A stretch of 64,000 nucleotides of DNA from Blastococcus sp. URHD0036 (GCF_000701365.1 NZ_JNIK01000013.1:310001-374000), one strand, 5' to 3'. Shown: positions 16,841-26,370, counted from the stretch's first letter. Numbers and translations: made by a program. Notes: generated by a model not told the origin, from the sequence alone.

Positions 16841-17865
16841 CGCGGGGGGACGGGCGGCACGACCGCCGCCTCGGCGGGCACGACCTCCCGTGCGGTCCCG
16901 GCGCCCGGGCTCGCCTGGACCTGCGCGACGAAGTTGGCCACGCGGTGCGGATCCACGTGCGGCGACGGCCGGTCCGCCTCGCCGGCCTGCTCGGTGGCTT
17001 CGGCGTCGACGTCCCCGACCGCCGCGGCCTCGTGGATCTCCGCCGGGATCGGCTGGTCGACGGCGAGCGCCCGCTGGACACGCCGCTCGAACGCGATCGT
17101 GCGGAGCACCCGCAGGCCGTCGCTCACCGCGTTGAGGTTGCTGGCCCCGTGCAGGCGCAGGGTCTCGTAGGACGGCACCTCGGCGATGCGCAGCCCGGCC
17201 GTGTGCACCCGGACGTTGATGAGGGTCTCGATCTCGAAGCCGTCGCCCCACCGGCGGTCCTCGCTGGAGTCCGCCGGCGTCCCGGGGTCCAGGCGCATGA
17301 CCTCGCGGACGCGGGTCCAGAAGGCGTTGTAGCCGTAGCAGAGGTCGGTGTAGCGGGTCCCGTGCCAGGCGTTGGTGAGCGCGTTCAGACCGAAGTTCCC
17401 GAGCCGGCGGAGGCGGGTGATGTCGCTGGACCCGCCGCCGGGCCGGAACCGGCTGCCCTTCGCGTAGTCGGCCCCGGCGACGAGCGCGTCGACGAAGAAC
17501 GGGATCTCGCCGGGGTCCATGGAGCCGTCGGCGTCGATCATGATGGTGATCGCGCCGGTGGCGGCGGCGAATCCGCAGGCCATGGCATTGCCCTTGCCGC
17601 GGCGGTTCTGGGTGATCACGCGGACGTCGGGCCAGAGGGCGCGCGCGACGGCGACGGTGTCGTCGACCGACCGGCCGTCGACCAGGATGATCTCGGCGAC
17701 GCCCCGCGGCATGCGGGCCGCGAGCCAGGGCAGGTTGCGCGCCTCGTTCATGGCGGGGACCACCACGGTGACGGTCGGCCCGGCCGGGTCGAGCTCGCGG
17801 CGGGCGGCCGGCGCGAGGACGCGCAGCGGCGCGATCCGATCGCCGCCGATGGAGGTGTCGCTCAC
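16837..17865 (-). CDS. GT2 glycosyltransferase, polyprenyl-phosphate sugar synthase type
   Basis: A 342-residue protein. The GT-A core (residues about 28-260) starts VTVVVPAMNEARNL and has the metal motif IMIDADGSMDPGEIP; NRRGKGNAMACGFAAATG is typical of DPM1/polyprenyl-phosphate glucosyl- and mannosyltransferases. It has no membrane helices, and the C-terminal 80 residues are low-complexity and acidic. It probably makes the lipid-linked sugar donor or primes the repeat unit. The GTG start overlaps the flippase stop (GTGA, 17862-17865). Confidence 0.87.
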   Translation of the reverse strand: MSDTSIGGDRIAPLRVLAPAARRELDPAGPTVTVVVPAMNEARNLPWLAARMPRGVAEIILVDGRSVDDTVAVARALWPDVRVITQNRRGKGNAMACGFAAATGAITIMIDADGSMDPGEIPFFVDALVAGADYAKGSRFRPGGGSSDITRLRRLGNFGLNALTNAWHGTRYTDLCYGYNAFWTRVREVMRLDPGTPADSSEDRRWGDGFEIETLINVRVHTAGLRIAEVPSYETLRLHGASNLNAVSDGLRVLRTIAFERRVQRALAVDQPIPAEIHEAAAVGDVDAEATEQAGEADRPSPHVDPHRVANFVAQVQASPGAGTAREVVPAEAAVVPPVPPR

Positions 17866-19211
17866 GGGTTCTCCTCGGAGTGGGACGACGGGAACGGGAC
17901 ATCGGCCGGGACCAGGGCGGGACGGCGACGGCCGGCGCGCAGGACGAGCAGGATGGCGACGGCGCCGAGGGTGTTGGCGGCCAGTGCCGCCGCAGCCCCG
18001 GCGGTGACGCCGTACGTGGGCATGAGCAGCCAGGCCGCGCCGAGTCCGAGCACCGCGACGGTCCCCGTCAGCGTGCCGGCCGCGGCCAGCTGGCCCCGGA
18101 CGCGGAGGACGGCGCAGCCGAGGGCGATGGTCGCCTCGGCCGGCGCGGCGAGGACGAGCAGCAGCAGGGCGGTGGAGGCGTGCTCCCGGTACTCGGGGCC
18201 GAAGACGCCCAGGATCGGGCCGCGCAGCGCGATGAGCACGACCATGCCCGCGACGAAGCCCAGCGCGAGCAGGCGCAGCGTGGGCCGCGACCGGGAGCCG
18301 TACCCCTGGGGGTCGTGGGCGCCCTCGGCGAACAGTGCCGACCCGGTCGCGGAGGCGACGAGGACGAAGAACGTGCCGATGCGCCACGCCGCGTACAGGT
18401 AGGCGGAGTCCTCCAGCGACAGCCGCGCCGCCGCGATCACCGGCATGATCAGCGTGGGCGCGACGACGGCGAGGTTGATGAGGTGGTGGCCGGCCAGGGA
18501 GCGCAGCACCACGCGCATCTCGCCCACGGTCCCCCGCAGGACGACGCGATGGCCCTTCAGGCGCCGCAGCAGGACGAGCGACACCGCCGTGGCGAGCAGG
18601 CAGGTCGCCGTCCACGACAGGAGCAGCCCACCCAGACCGTCGGTGACCGTGGTCAGGGCGACCAGCAGCCCGAGCTTGCCGACGGCGAACACGGCGTTGG
18701 TGGCGAGCATGACGCCGCTGCGCCGTTCGGCCACCCAGGCGAAGTCGCAGAGCGTGGAGACGGTGGTCGCGACGACGGCGACGACGAACAGCGCCACCAG
18801 CTCCGGCGCGCCGAGGAATCCCGAGCCGGTGCCGGACTCCGGGACGAACGCGATGACGGCGAGCGCGCCGACCAGGGACGCGCCACCACCGAGCAGCATG
18901 GTGGCGGTGAGCGTGGCGCTCCACATCTCCCGCGTGCCGCGGTGCGGGAGACGCTGCACCAGCAGGGACTGGCCGCCCAGGATCGCCACGGTCGACACCA
19001 GGGCCATCAGGGAGATCACGGCCGAGGCCGCGCCGACTGCCGGCGCCGGGTAGAGACGGGCCGCCGCCACCCAGTACGCGTAGCCCAGGACCGAGGTGAG
19101 CAGCGAGGCCGAGGCGATCATCGCGCTGTTGCGGGCCAGGGAGTCACCGGCGAGCGCCCGTGCCCGGCTCAGGGGGCGCGAGGACGACGCCGTCGCGCGC
19201 GTGATCGTCAT
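17862..19211 (-). CDS. Wzx-type polysaccharide flippase
   Basis: A 449-residue protein with 12 to 14 hydrophobic segments and the MOP/Wzx pattern: an N-terminal SLARNSAMIASASLLTSVLGYAYWVAAARLY, a central pair of segments, and a C-terminal LAAPAEATIALGCAVLRVRGQLAAAGTL. It should move lipid-linked glycan units across the membrane. The ATG at 19211 opens an operon of six overlapping genes (flippase to the membrane protein at 10872). The 180 bases upstream are lower in GC than their surroundings and must hold the promoter. Confidence 0.85.
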   Translation of the reverse strand: MTITRATASSSRPLSRARALAGDSLARNSAMIASASLLTSVLGYAYWVAAARLYPAPAVGAASAVISLMALVSTVAILGGQSLLVQRLPHRGTREMWSATLTATMLLGGGASLVGALAVIAFVPESGTGSGFLGAPELVALFVVAVVATTVSTLCDFAWVAERRSGVMLATNAVFAVGKLGLLVALTTVTDGLGGLLLSWTATCLLATAVSLVLLRRLKGHRVVLRGTVGEMRVVLRSLAGHHLINLAVVAPTLIMPVIAAARLSLEDSAYLYAAWRIGTFFVLVASATGSALFAEGAHDPQGYGSRSRPTLRLLALGFVAGMVVLIALRGPILGVFGPEYREHASTALLLLVLAAPAEATIALGCAVLRVRGQLAAAGTLTGTVAVLGLGAAWLLMPTYGVTAGAAAALAANTLGAVAILLVLRAGRRRPALVPADVPFPSSHSEENP

Positions 19212-19391
19212 GTGCCCCCGGTCCGCATGTGGCCGTGCATGGTGGTGCGACGGCCGCGACGCTGCGACGTGGTCACAAGATGGCGGTCGATGCCGCGCCC
19301 GGGCAAGGGGTGTGACCCATCACCCTGCGTACATGACGGAGAGGCACCTCGGCACTACTCCGAGCGGTGAACTCGGACCCTGAAGTGACTC

Positions 19392-19607
19392 TCAGTAAGC
19401 CTGTGGGCGACGTGCGTAGCGGAAGCGGCCACACGGACAGAGGGCGCAGTCGGTGCCGCGGCGCAGGTGCTCGTGCGCCCGGCGCTCGTGACCGCACCGC
19501 CCGCACCGGTCCTCTCCGCGCGACGGGTCGAGGACGTGCGGCGCGGGCTCGCCGGTCGCCCCCAGGCGGGCCAGCAGCGCGCGCAGCCGACCGAGGAGCG
19601 GCCTCAC
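19392..19607 (-). CDS. 71-residue zinc-ribbon-like microprotein
   Basis: The GTG start (19605-19607) overlaps the stop of the GT2 gene (GTGA). The basic N-terminus (RPLLGRLRALLARLG) is followed by a Cys/His-rich segment DRCGRCGHERRAHEHL and then TDCALCPCGRFRY: CxxC, a HxxxxHxH run and a second CxxCxC, likely to bind zinc. I recall similar short proteins from other actinobacteria with no assigned role. Its coupling to a glycosyltransferase suggests a linked or regulatory role. Confidence 0.65.
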   Translation of the reverse strand: MRPLLGRLRALLARLGATGEPAPHVLDPSRGEDRCGRCGHERRAHEHLRRGTDCALCPCGRFRYARRPQAY

Positions 19608-20527
19608 CGCGGCTGCCGGGCGGTGACGTACCCCCAGGCCGTGAGCACGAGGCCGGCGACCAGGGCCGCCGCCGTGGCGGGCTGCCCGCCGCGCAGGGCG
19701 ACGCCCGCGGCGCGCGGCAGCGTCCGGGTGACGTAGGAGCGCTCGGCGGACAGGCCCTGCTCGGTACCGACGAGCCCCCCGATGACCCGCTTGGACAACC
19801 CCTCGGCCCGGCAGCGACGGGCGAAGTACCGCCAGGTGGACCGGGCGGCCGGGACCCAGTGGTGCGCCACGGCCGCCGGCTCCATGACGACGTCGGTGCC
19901 CGGGAAGGCCCGGCGGGCACGGATGAAGAGCTCGGTCTCCTCGCCGCCGGTCGGCACCGCCCCGAGCCGCCCCACGCGCGGATCGAACCCGCCCACCGCC
20001 TCCAGCACCTCGCGCCGGATGCTCATGTTGGCGCCGATCGGGTTGCGCACGGAGCCCCGTGCAGTCGCCTGCCCGCGGTAGGAGCACCCGACGACCCAGT
20101 CGAACTCGGGCGGCCACCACCGCGGCCGCCCGGCGACCCAGACGGGGAGCACCGCGCCGCCGCCGCCCAGGACCGCGCCGTCGTAGGAGCGCGCGGTGGC
20201 CGTCGACCAGTCGGGCTCCAGCGCGGCGTCGTCGTCCAGGAAGGCCACGACGGCGCCGGAGCACTCCGCGGCACCGGCATCGCGGGCGCCCGACAGCCCC
20301 TGCGCCCGGTCGTTCGCGACGACGCGGTGGGCCGGGAACCGCACGGTGGCCCGCCGGAGGAGTTCGTCCTCGTGGTCGATGACCACGACGACCTGCCCGA
20401 CCGGGTCCTCCTGCCGCTCCACGCTCTCCACCGCGCGGACCAGGTCGTCCCACCGCGCCTGGGTGTAGGCGCAGATGACGACGCTGATGTCCCCGGGCGC
20501 CACCGGCGCGAACGCACCGGCGCTCAC
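19604..20527 (-). CDS. GT2 family glycosyltransferase
   Basis: A 307-residue protein. ISVVICAYTQARWDDLVRAVESV opens the GT-A fold; GLSGARDAGAAECSGAVVAFLDDDAALEPDW carries the DDD metal motif; GGEETELFIRAR is the acceptor-site ED motif. The C-terminal 45 residues are hydrophobic (AALVAGLVLTAWGYV), suggesting membrane attachment. It starts with GTG 20527 and is coupled to the microprotein downstream. Apparently its own transcription unit, 180 bases from the flippase operon. Confidence 0.87.
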   Translation of the reverse strand: MSAGAFAPVAPGDISVVICAYTQARWDDLVRAVESVERQEDPVGQVVVVIDHEDELLRRATVRFPAHRVVANDRAQGLSGARDAGAAECSGAVVAFLDDDAALEPDWSTATARSYDGAVLGGGGAVLPVWVAGRPRWWPPEFDWVVGCSYRGQATARGSVRNPIGANMSIRREVLEAVGGFDPRVGRLGAVPTGGEETELFIRARRAFPGTDVVMEPAAVAHHWVPAARSTWRYFARRCRAEGLSKRVIGGLVGTEQGLSAERSYVTRTLPRAAGVALRGGQPATAAALVAGLVLTAWGYVTARQPR

Positions 20528-20630
20528 GAGTGCCGGCTCCGGAGGACTCTCATGGCCCGGGCGATGCTACCGGCCGTTCCCGGTCGTTCCCGCGACTCGC
20601 CGCCGCCGCGGTGCGCCACCCGGCGGCCGG

Positions 20631-23267
20631 TCAGGCGCCGGTACGGGCGGTCGACGCGAGCAGCAGCAGCGAGGCGTCCGCGGGCTCCAGCGGCCGGGCG
20701 AACAGGTAGCCCTGGGCCAGGTCGCAGCGGCCGTCGACGAGCAGCCGGCGCTGGACCTCGGTCTCCACGCCCTCGGCGACGATCTCCAGCCCCAGCGTCC
20801 GGCCGAGGTCGATCATCCCGCGCACGATCGGCGGCAGGACGCCGTCCTCACCGATCGTGGCGACGAACGACCGGTCGATCTTCAGCACGTCCACGGTGAA
20901 CTGCCGCAGGTGCGCCAGCGACGAGTAGCCGGTGCCGAAGTCGTCGAGCGCGAGCCGCAGGCCCAGGGCGCGCAGCGCCGCGAGGCACTCGCTGGCCCGG
21001 TCCGGGTCCGCGACGAGCGCGGTCTCGGTCACCTCGAGCACCAGGGCCGACGCCGGCAGGCCGCTGAGGGCCAGCGCCTCGGTGATGTGCTCGACCAGGT
21101 GCGGCGAGGTCAGCTGCACCGCCGACACGTTCACCGCCATCGTCACGTCGCGTCCGTGCTCGGCACGCCAGTCGGCCGCGGCGGCGCAGGCCTCGCGCAG
21201 CACCCACGCGCCGATGTCCTCGATCAGGCCCGAGGCCTCGGCGACCGGCACGAACCGGTCCGGCGACACGGCCCCCAGCGCCCGCGAGTCCCACCGCAGC
21301 AGCGCCTCGAAGCCGGTCACCGCACCGTCGGCAAGATCGACCACCGGCTGGTAGACCAGCCGGAACTCGTCCGCCGCCAGCGCGCCCTGCAGCTCCTGCT
21401 CGAGCTCGCGGGCGGCGACCGCGGAGTCGCGCATCGCCGAGTCGAAGACCACCGACCGGCCACGGCCGGCCACCTTCGCGGCGTACATCGCGATGTCGGC
21501 GTCCCCGAGGAGGGTGTCGCTGGTGGCGTCGGCGTCGCCCACGGCGATCCCGACGCTGCCCGACACCGTGACGCTCTGCCCGTCCAGCACGACGGGCGCG
21601 GCCAGGGCGGCGAGCACCCGCTCCGCCGTCGCGACGGCCTCGTCCGGCCCGGAGCCGGACTGCTCGACCAGGACGGCGAACTCGTCACCGCCGAGGCGGG
21701 CCACCGTGTCGTCGGCGCGGACCACGGAGCGCAGCCGGGCGGCCACCTGCCGCAGCAGCGAGTCGCCGGCCGGGTGGCCGAGGGTGTCGTTGACGCCCTT
21801 GAAGCCGTCGAGGTCGATGAAGACGACCGCGGGCTGGCCCTGGCCGCGGGCACCGCGGCGCAGCGCCTGGTCCACCCGGTCGGCGAACAGCGCGCGGTTG
21901 GCGAGGCCGGTCAGGTCGTCGTGGAAGGCCTGGTGCGCCAGGGCCTCCTCCGCCCGCTTGCGGTCGGTGATGTCGGTGACGTGCACGACGATGCCCCCGA
22001 CGTCGGGGTTGTCGGTCAGGTCGGCGAGCCGGACGCCGATCCAGAACGACACGCCACCGCGGACGCACGTCAGCTCCGCGTCGACGACCTCGCCGGCGGC
22101 CTGCAGCGCGCGGCGGAACATCACGTGCGCCTCGTCGGCGGACAGCCCCAGCGCCCGGACCAGGTCGCCGGCCTCCAGGTCCTGCGTGCCGTCGAGCTGG
22201 AAGAGCGCCGGCAGCCCCGCCGGGTCGCTGAGCAGCCGGCCGTCCCGGCTGAGCACGACGACGGCGTCGGAACTGTGGGCGGCCAGAGCCGCGCTGTACC
22301 GCTGCTGCGAGACCAGCCCCGCCCGGGCCGCGGCCTCGCCGCGCACGAGAAGCGCGGCGCGGGCGAACACCAGGGCGGTGAGCGCCACGGTCGTGACCAG
22401 CAGCAGACCGGGGGTGTCCTCGGCGCCGCTGACGTCGTTGACCGCCTCCATGCCCGCCGGCACGACCAGGGACCCGAGCGGGAGCGCCAGCCGGCCGAGG
22501 CCTCGGGGGACGGCGGCGCGGGTCGCGTCCACCTCCGCCATCGGGGACACGGGCGACAGCGACAGGAGCGCCATGAGGACGGCGCCGAGCATCCACCCGG
22601 TGTCCAGGGGGAGGCTCATCACCGAGGCGTCGGCGCCCAGCAGGTACCCGAGGTCGCCCAGCAGCCAGAGCCCGGCGCCGACGGTGAAGCACACGGCGTA
22701 CCAGCGGCCGAGGGCGCCCTGCGTGAGCAACCGGACCCCCACGAGGACCAGCAGCGCGTCCAGGGCCGGGTACAGGGACCAGACCAGTCGCGTGCCGGCC
22801 GGCAGGTCGGCTCCCGAGGAACTGGACGCCAGCGACAGCGCCCAGGCGAGGGTCAGGCCCGCGCCCAGCACAGCCGCGCTGTCGATCCAGTTCGCGAGCC
22901 GCTCGTCCCGGCTGCAGGTGCGACTGCCGGCCAGCCGCCACACCCCCAGGGCGAGGGCGGCGTAGGAGCAGAGGTAGAGGACATCGGAGGGTGCGACCTC
23001 GAGGCCGGACCCCATCTCCCGCTGGACCCACCAGCTGACGTCGGCCAGGAAGTAGGCGAACAACCCCAGGGCCAGGAAGGTGACCGCACGGCGGGTGGGC
23101 GCCGGCCGCCGGCGGCCGGCGCACCAGGCGAACGCGGACGCGGCCAGCTCCACGGCGTGGGCGATCCACGACCCCGCGACACTCCCGTACAGGCCGACGT
23201 ACACGCACAGCAGCGCGACGGCGGCCAGAGCGGCAGCGGCCACCCACGCACGTCCGAATCGCCCCAC
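20631..23267 (-). CDS. Membrane-bound PAS-GGDEF-EAL c-di-GMP enzyme
   Basis: An 878-residue protein with about nine hydrophobic segments in residues 1-310, a PAS-like domain (about 322-435), a GGDEF domain with intact RLGGDEF at 526-530, and an EAL domain with FEALLRW at 653-659. The EAL catalytic set is visible (EALLR, DDFGTGYSS, KIDRSF, EGVET). Both synthesis and breakdown of c-di-GMP are therefore possible. Location beside a polysaccharide cluster suggests it may control surface polymer or pilus production. Confidence 0.92.
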   Translation of the reverse strand: MGRFGRAWVAAAALAAVALLCVYVGLYGSVAGSWIAHAVELAASAFAWCAGRRRPAPTRRAVTFLALGLFAYFLADVSWWVQREMGSGLEVAPSDVLYLCSYAALALGVWRLAGSRTCSRDERLANWIDSAAVLGAGLTLAWALSLASSSSGADLPAGTRLVWSLYPALDALLVLVGVRLLTQGALGRWYAVCFTVGAGLWLLGDLGYLLGADASVMSLPLDTGWMLGAVLMALLSLSPVSPMAEVDATRAAVPRGLGRLALPLGSLVVPAGMEAVNDVSGAEDTPGLLLVTTVALTALVFARAALLVRGEAAARAGLVSQQRYSAALAAHSSDAVVVLSRDGRLLSDPAGLPALFQLDGTQDLEAGDLVRALGLSADEAHVMFRRALQAAGEVVDAELTCVRGGVSFWIGVRLADLTDNPDVGGIVVHVTDITDRKRAEEALAHQAFHDDLTGLANRALFADRVDQALRRGARGQGQPAVVFIDLDGFKGVNDTLGHPAGDSLLRQVAARLRSVVRADDTVARLGGDEFAVLVEQSGSGPDEAVATAERVLAALAAPVVLDGQSVTVSGSVGIAVGDADATSDTLLGDADIAMYAAKVAGRGRSVVFDSAMRDSAVAARELEQELQGALAADEFRLVYQPVVDLADGAVTGFEALLRWDSRALGAVSPDRFVPVAEASGLIEDIGAWVLREACAAAADWRAEHGRDVTMAVNVSAVQLTSPHLVEHITEALALSGLPASALVLEVTETALVADPDRASECLAALRALGLRLALDDFGTGYSSLAHLRQFTVDVLKIDRSFVATIGEDGVLPPIVRGMIDLGRTLGLEIVAEGVETEVQRRLLVDGRCDLAQGYLFARPLEPADASLLLLASTARTGA

Positions 23268-23373
23268 TGGATGCCTCCGTATGCCGATGTCCCGTCCCGG
23301 GATGCATCGGTGCGCGGCAGGAGGTGCTCCATCCGGCGAAACACGGACTCACCCCGGGGGGTGAGACCGGCGG

Positions 23374-24915
23374 TCAGCGCAGGACGGCGTCCACCAGGTG
23401 CGGTCCCGGCTCGGCCAGGGCACTCCGCAGCTGGTCGGCCAGCTCCTCCGCCGTCGTCGCGCGGGTCGCCGGCACCCCCATCCCGGTGGCCAGGGCGACG
23501 AAGTCCAGGCCCGGCCCGCCGAGGTCCAGCAGCTTGCCGGCCCGCTCCCCGCCGCCCGCGGCGCCCACCCGGGAGAGCTCGCCCTGCAGGATCGCGTACG
23601 AGCCGTTGTCGCAGATCAGCACCGTGACGTCGAGCTGCTCGCGGGCCATCGTCCACAGCGCGGAGATCGTGTACATGGCGCTGCCGTCGGCCTGGATGGC
23701 CAGCACCGGCCGGTCCGGCGCCGCCACGGCCGCGCCGACCGCCATGGGCAGCCCGTCGCCGATCGCGCCACCGGTGAGCGACAGCCAGTCGTGCCGCGGC
23801 GCGCCGGAGGTGAGCTCGGCCAGGCCGACACCGGAGGTGAGCGCCTCGTCGACCACGATCGCCCGCTCCGGCAGCAGCGCCCCGACCACGGCGGCCATCG
23901 ACCGGGGGGTGAGTTCCCCGGTCGGGAGCTCCGGCCGGGCGGCCTCGAGCAGCTGGGGCTGCACCTCCTTCGCGACCAGGTCCGCCAGCTCCCGCAGCGC
24001 CGCCGTGCCGTCCTCCCCCGGCTCGGAGAGCACGTGCACCCGGCAGCCCTCGGGCACCGGGGTGCCGGGGGTGTCGGGATAACCGAAGAAGTGCACCGGG
24101 GGGCGGGCACCGGCCACCACCAGGTGCGCCGTGCCGGCCAGGGAGGCGATCGCCATCTCCGGCGGGTACGGCAGCCGCGGCAGGTCCGGCAGCCCCGCGC
24201 CGCGCACGGTCCGCGCCGGGAACGTCTCGCTCATCAGCCGCGCGCCGGTGCCCGCGGCGACCTGGGCGGCCGCCCGGAGTCCGGCCTCGGACGCCACGAC
24301 GTCCCCACCGACGAACAGCACCACCGGCGCCCCCGAGCGCAGGGCCGCCGCGACCTGGGTGAGCCGGTAGCCGGTGGGCACCGGCGCGTACCAGGGGGAC
24401 GGCGGATCGGCCGGTTCCGCGCCCTCGGACCAGGAGACGTCGGCGGGGAGCACCAGCGTGGCGATCTGGCCGCGCGCGGCGGCGGCGACCGCGTCGACGG
24501 CGTCGGCGGCGACGTCGGCCGGCGACAGCGACCGGCGCACCCAGCCGGAGACGGTGCCGGCGAGCGCGTCGATGTCGGACTCCAGCGGCGCATCCAGCCG
24601 CTTGTGCGACCGCGCGTGGTCGCCGACGACGTTGACCAGCGGAGCCCCGCCGCGGCGGGCGTTGTGCAGGTTCGCCAGCCCGTTGCCCAGCCCCGGCCCC
24701 AGGTGCAGCAGCGTGGCCGCGGGCCGGCCGGCCATCCGCGCGTAGCCGTCGGCCGCGCCGGTCGCCACGCCCTCGAACAGCGTCAGCACGCCGCGCATCT
24801 CGGGGACGTCGTCCAGTGCGGCGACGAAGTGCATCTCGGAGGTGCCGGGGTTGGCGAAGCAGACGTCGACCCCCGAGGCCACCAGCGTCCGGACGAGTGC
24901 CTGTGCTCCGTTCAC
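23374..24915 (-). CDS. ThDP-dependent decarboxylase, benzoylformate decarboxylase/acetolactate synthase-like
   Basis: A 513-residue cytosolic enzyme of the three-domain ThDP fold. The pyrimidine domain has the catalytic Glu in FEGVATGAADGYARM (about residue 50); the central domain starts near residue 190; the pyrophosphate domain has ADGSAMYTISALWTMAREQ, a variant of the GDG motif with Ala first, and CDNGSYAIL in place of the usual NN. It lacks the FAD-binding features of true acetolactate synthase. The substrate is unknown. The start at GTG 24915 gives the usual VNGAQALVRTLVASGVDVCF opening. Confidence 0.82.
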   Translation of the reverse strand: MNGAQALVRTLVASGVDVCFANPGTSEMHFVAALDDVPEMRGVLTLFEGVATGAADGYARMAGRPAATLLHLGPGLGNGLANLHNARRGGAPLVNVVGDHARSHKRLDAPLESDIDALAGTVSGWVRRSLSPADVAADAVDAVAAAARGQIATLVLPADVSWSEGAEPADPPSPWYAPVPTGYRLTQVAAALRSGAPVVLFVGGDVVASEAGLRAAAQVAAGTGARLMSETFPARTVRGAGLPDLPRLPYPPEMAIASLAGTAHLVVAGARPPVHFFGYPDTPGTPVPEGCRVHVLSEPGEDGTAALRELADLVAKEVQPQLLEAARPELPTGELTPRSMAAVVGALLPERAIVVDEALTSGVGLAELTSGAPRHDWLSLTGGAIGDGLPMAVGAAVAAPDRPVLAIQADGSAMYTISALWTMAREQLDVTVLICDNGSYAILQGELSRVGAAGGGERAGKLLDLGGPGLDFVALATGMGVPATRATTAEELADQLRSALAEPGPHLVDAVLR

Positions 24916-24994
24916 GTCAGCGACCCTCGCACGCGTCGGCGACCCTCGCTGGGCCAGACTGACGGCGCCCGCAGCCGTCGTCGAACGAGGAGCC

Positions 24995-25393
24995 ATGAGC
25001 ACCCCGCAGCCCGCCACTCCCGCCGTCCGCCCGCACCCCGCGTTCAGCGCGCTGGTCGGCCTGACCACTCTCGGGGTGCTGCTCCAGGGGCTGTGGGCCG
25101 GGCTGTTCCTCGGCGGCACCGACGACCCGGGCACGTGGGTGGACGTGCACCAGTACGGCGCCGAGGCCACCCTGGTGCTCGCGCTGCTGGCGCTCGTCGC
25201 CGCACTCGTGTGGATGCGGCACCACCGGCCGGTGGTGATCGCCACGGCCCTGCTGTTCGTCCTCCTCGTGGTGGAGTTCGGCCTGGGCACGGCCGCCGAG
25301 GACAGCCGCGGCACGGTGGTCGTGCACGTGCCGCTGGCCATGCTGATCATGGGCCTGGCCGTCTACCTGCCGGTGGTCGCCCGCCGCGGCTGA
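24995..25393 (+). CDS. Small four-helix membrane protein
   Basis: A 132-residue protein with four membrane segments: ALVGLTTLGVLLQGLWAGLF, ATLVLALLALVAALVWM, VVIATALLFVLLVVEF and VHVPLAMLIMGLAVYLPVV. A cytochrome b561-like or DoxX-like fold cannot be assigned. The ATG has GAGGAG 4 bases upstream. It is divergent from the ThDP enzyme gene and convergent with the oxidoreductase gene (stop codons 4 bases apart). Confidence 0.75.
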   Translation: MSTPQPATPAVRPHPAFSALVGLTTLGVLLQGLWAGLFLGGTDDPGTWVDVHQYGAEATLVLALLALVAALVWMRHHRPVVIATALLFVLLVVEFGLGTAAEDSRGTVVVHVPLAMLIMGLAVYLPVVARRG

Positions 25394-25397
25394 CCGC

Positions 25398-26333
25398 TCA
25401 GAAGGTCAGCACCAGCCGCCCGCGGGTGCCCCCGGCCTCGAGCCGGCGGTGCGCCTCGGCGGCCTGCTCGGCGGGGAACGTCTGCGCCACGCGCAGCGTC
25501 AGGACGCCGTCCTCCGCCTGCTGCCGCAGCCGATCCAGGGCATCCCGGTTCTGCGCGTACTCGCGGACGAACACCGGCGAGAAGGTCAGCCGGTCGCCGT
25601 CGCCGGCCCAGCCGCGGACCGTGGCGAACCCGCCGCCGTCGCGCACGGCGGGGGTGAGCTGCTCGTGCAGCAGGGCCGTGTCGACCGCGCCGTCCACCCC
25701 GTCGGGGAACGCCTCCCGGATCCGGCCGGCCACGCCCTCGCCCCGGCGGACGACGACGTCGGCGCCGAAGCTGCGGACCAGCTCCTCGTCGGCCTCCGCC
25801 GCGTCGGCGACCACGGTGAGCCCCTCGGCCTTCGCCAGCTGCACCACGTAGCCGCCCAGGGCGCCGGCGGCACCGGACACGGCGAGCACCTGCCCCGGCC
25901 GCAGGGCCAGCCGGTCGAGGGCCAGCCGGGCGGTGAGCCCGTTCATCGGCAGCGTGGAGGCGGCGAGGGCGTCCGTGCCGGCCGGCACCCGGACCACCGA
26001 GGCGGCCGGCACGACGAGGTCCTCGCGGTAGGCGCCGTGCGAGCCCGTCGGCACGACGACGGCCATGACCAGGTCCCCGACGGCCAGGTCGCCGTCGACG
26101 TCCGGGCCGATCTCGGCGACGGTGCCGGCGGCGTCCATGCCGGGGACCTTCGGCGGGTCGGCACGGTCCTCGCCCCGTGCGTACAGCCCCGCGCGCAGAC
26201 CGGTGTCGGTCGGGTTGACCGTCGCGGCCGCCACCCGGATCCGCACCTGTCCCGCCCCCAGCGGCTCCGCCGGGACGTCGACGACGTGCAGGGCCTCGGG
26301 CCCGCCGAACTCGGTCACTCCCACTGCGCGCAT
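25398..26333 (-). CDS. Quinone-oxidoreductase-like zinc-independent alcohol dehydrogenase (MDR)
   Basis: A 311-residue NADPH-dependent MDR enzyme. The N-terminal GroES-like domain begins MRAVGVTEFGGPEALHVVDVP and has VNPTDTGLRAG without catalytic Zn ligands. The Rossmann domain has VLAVSGAAGALGGYVVQLAKAEG at about residues 145-165, the AxxGxxG dinucleotide motif. The C-terminus ends GGTRGRLVLTF. The ATG at 26333 was chosen over an upstream in-frame ATG because family proteins start with MRAV. It is divergent from the RHH regulator. Confidence 0.85.
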   Translation of the reverse strand: MRAVGVTEFGGPEALHVVDVPAEPLGAGQVRIRVAAATVNPTDTGLRAGLYARGEDRADPPKVPGMDAAGTVAEIGPDVDGDLAVGDLVMAVVVPTGSHGAYREDLVVPAASVVRVPAGTDALAASTLPMNGLTARLALDRLALRPGQVLAVSGAAGALGGYVVQLAKAEGLTVVADAAEADEELVRSFGADVVVRRGEGVAGRIREAFPDGVDGAVDTALLHEQLTPAVRDGGGFATVRGWAGDGDRLTFSPVFVREYAQNRDALDRLRQQAEDGVLTLRVAQTFPAEQAAEAHRRLEAGGTRGRLVLTF

Positions 26334-26370
26334 GTCGGAAGCCAACCCCCGGCGACCTCCCCCGTCTTCC

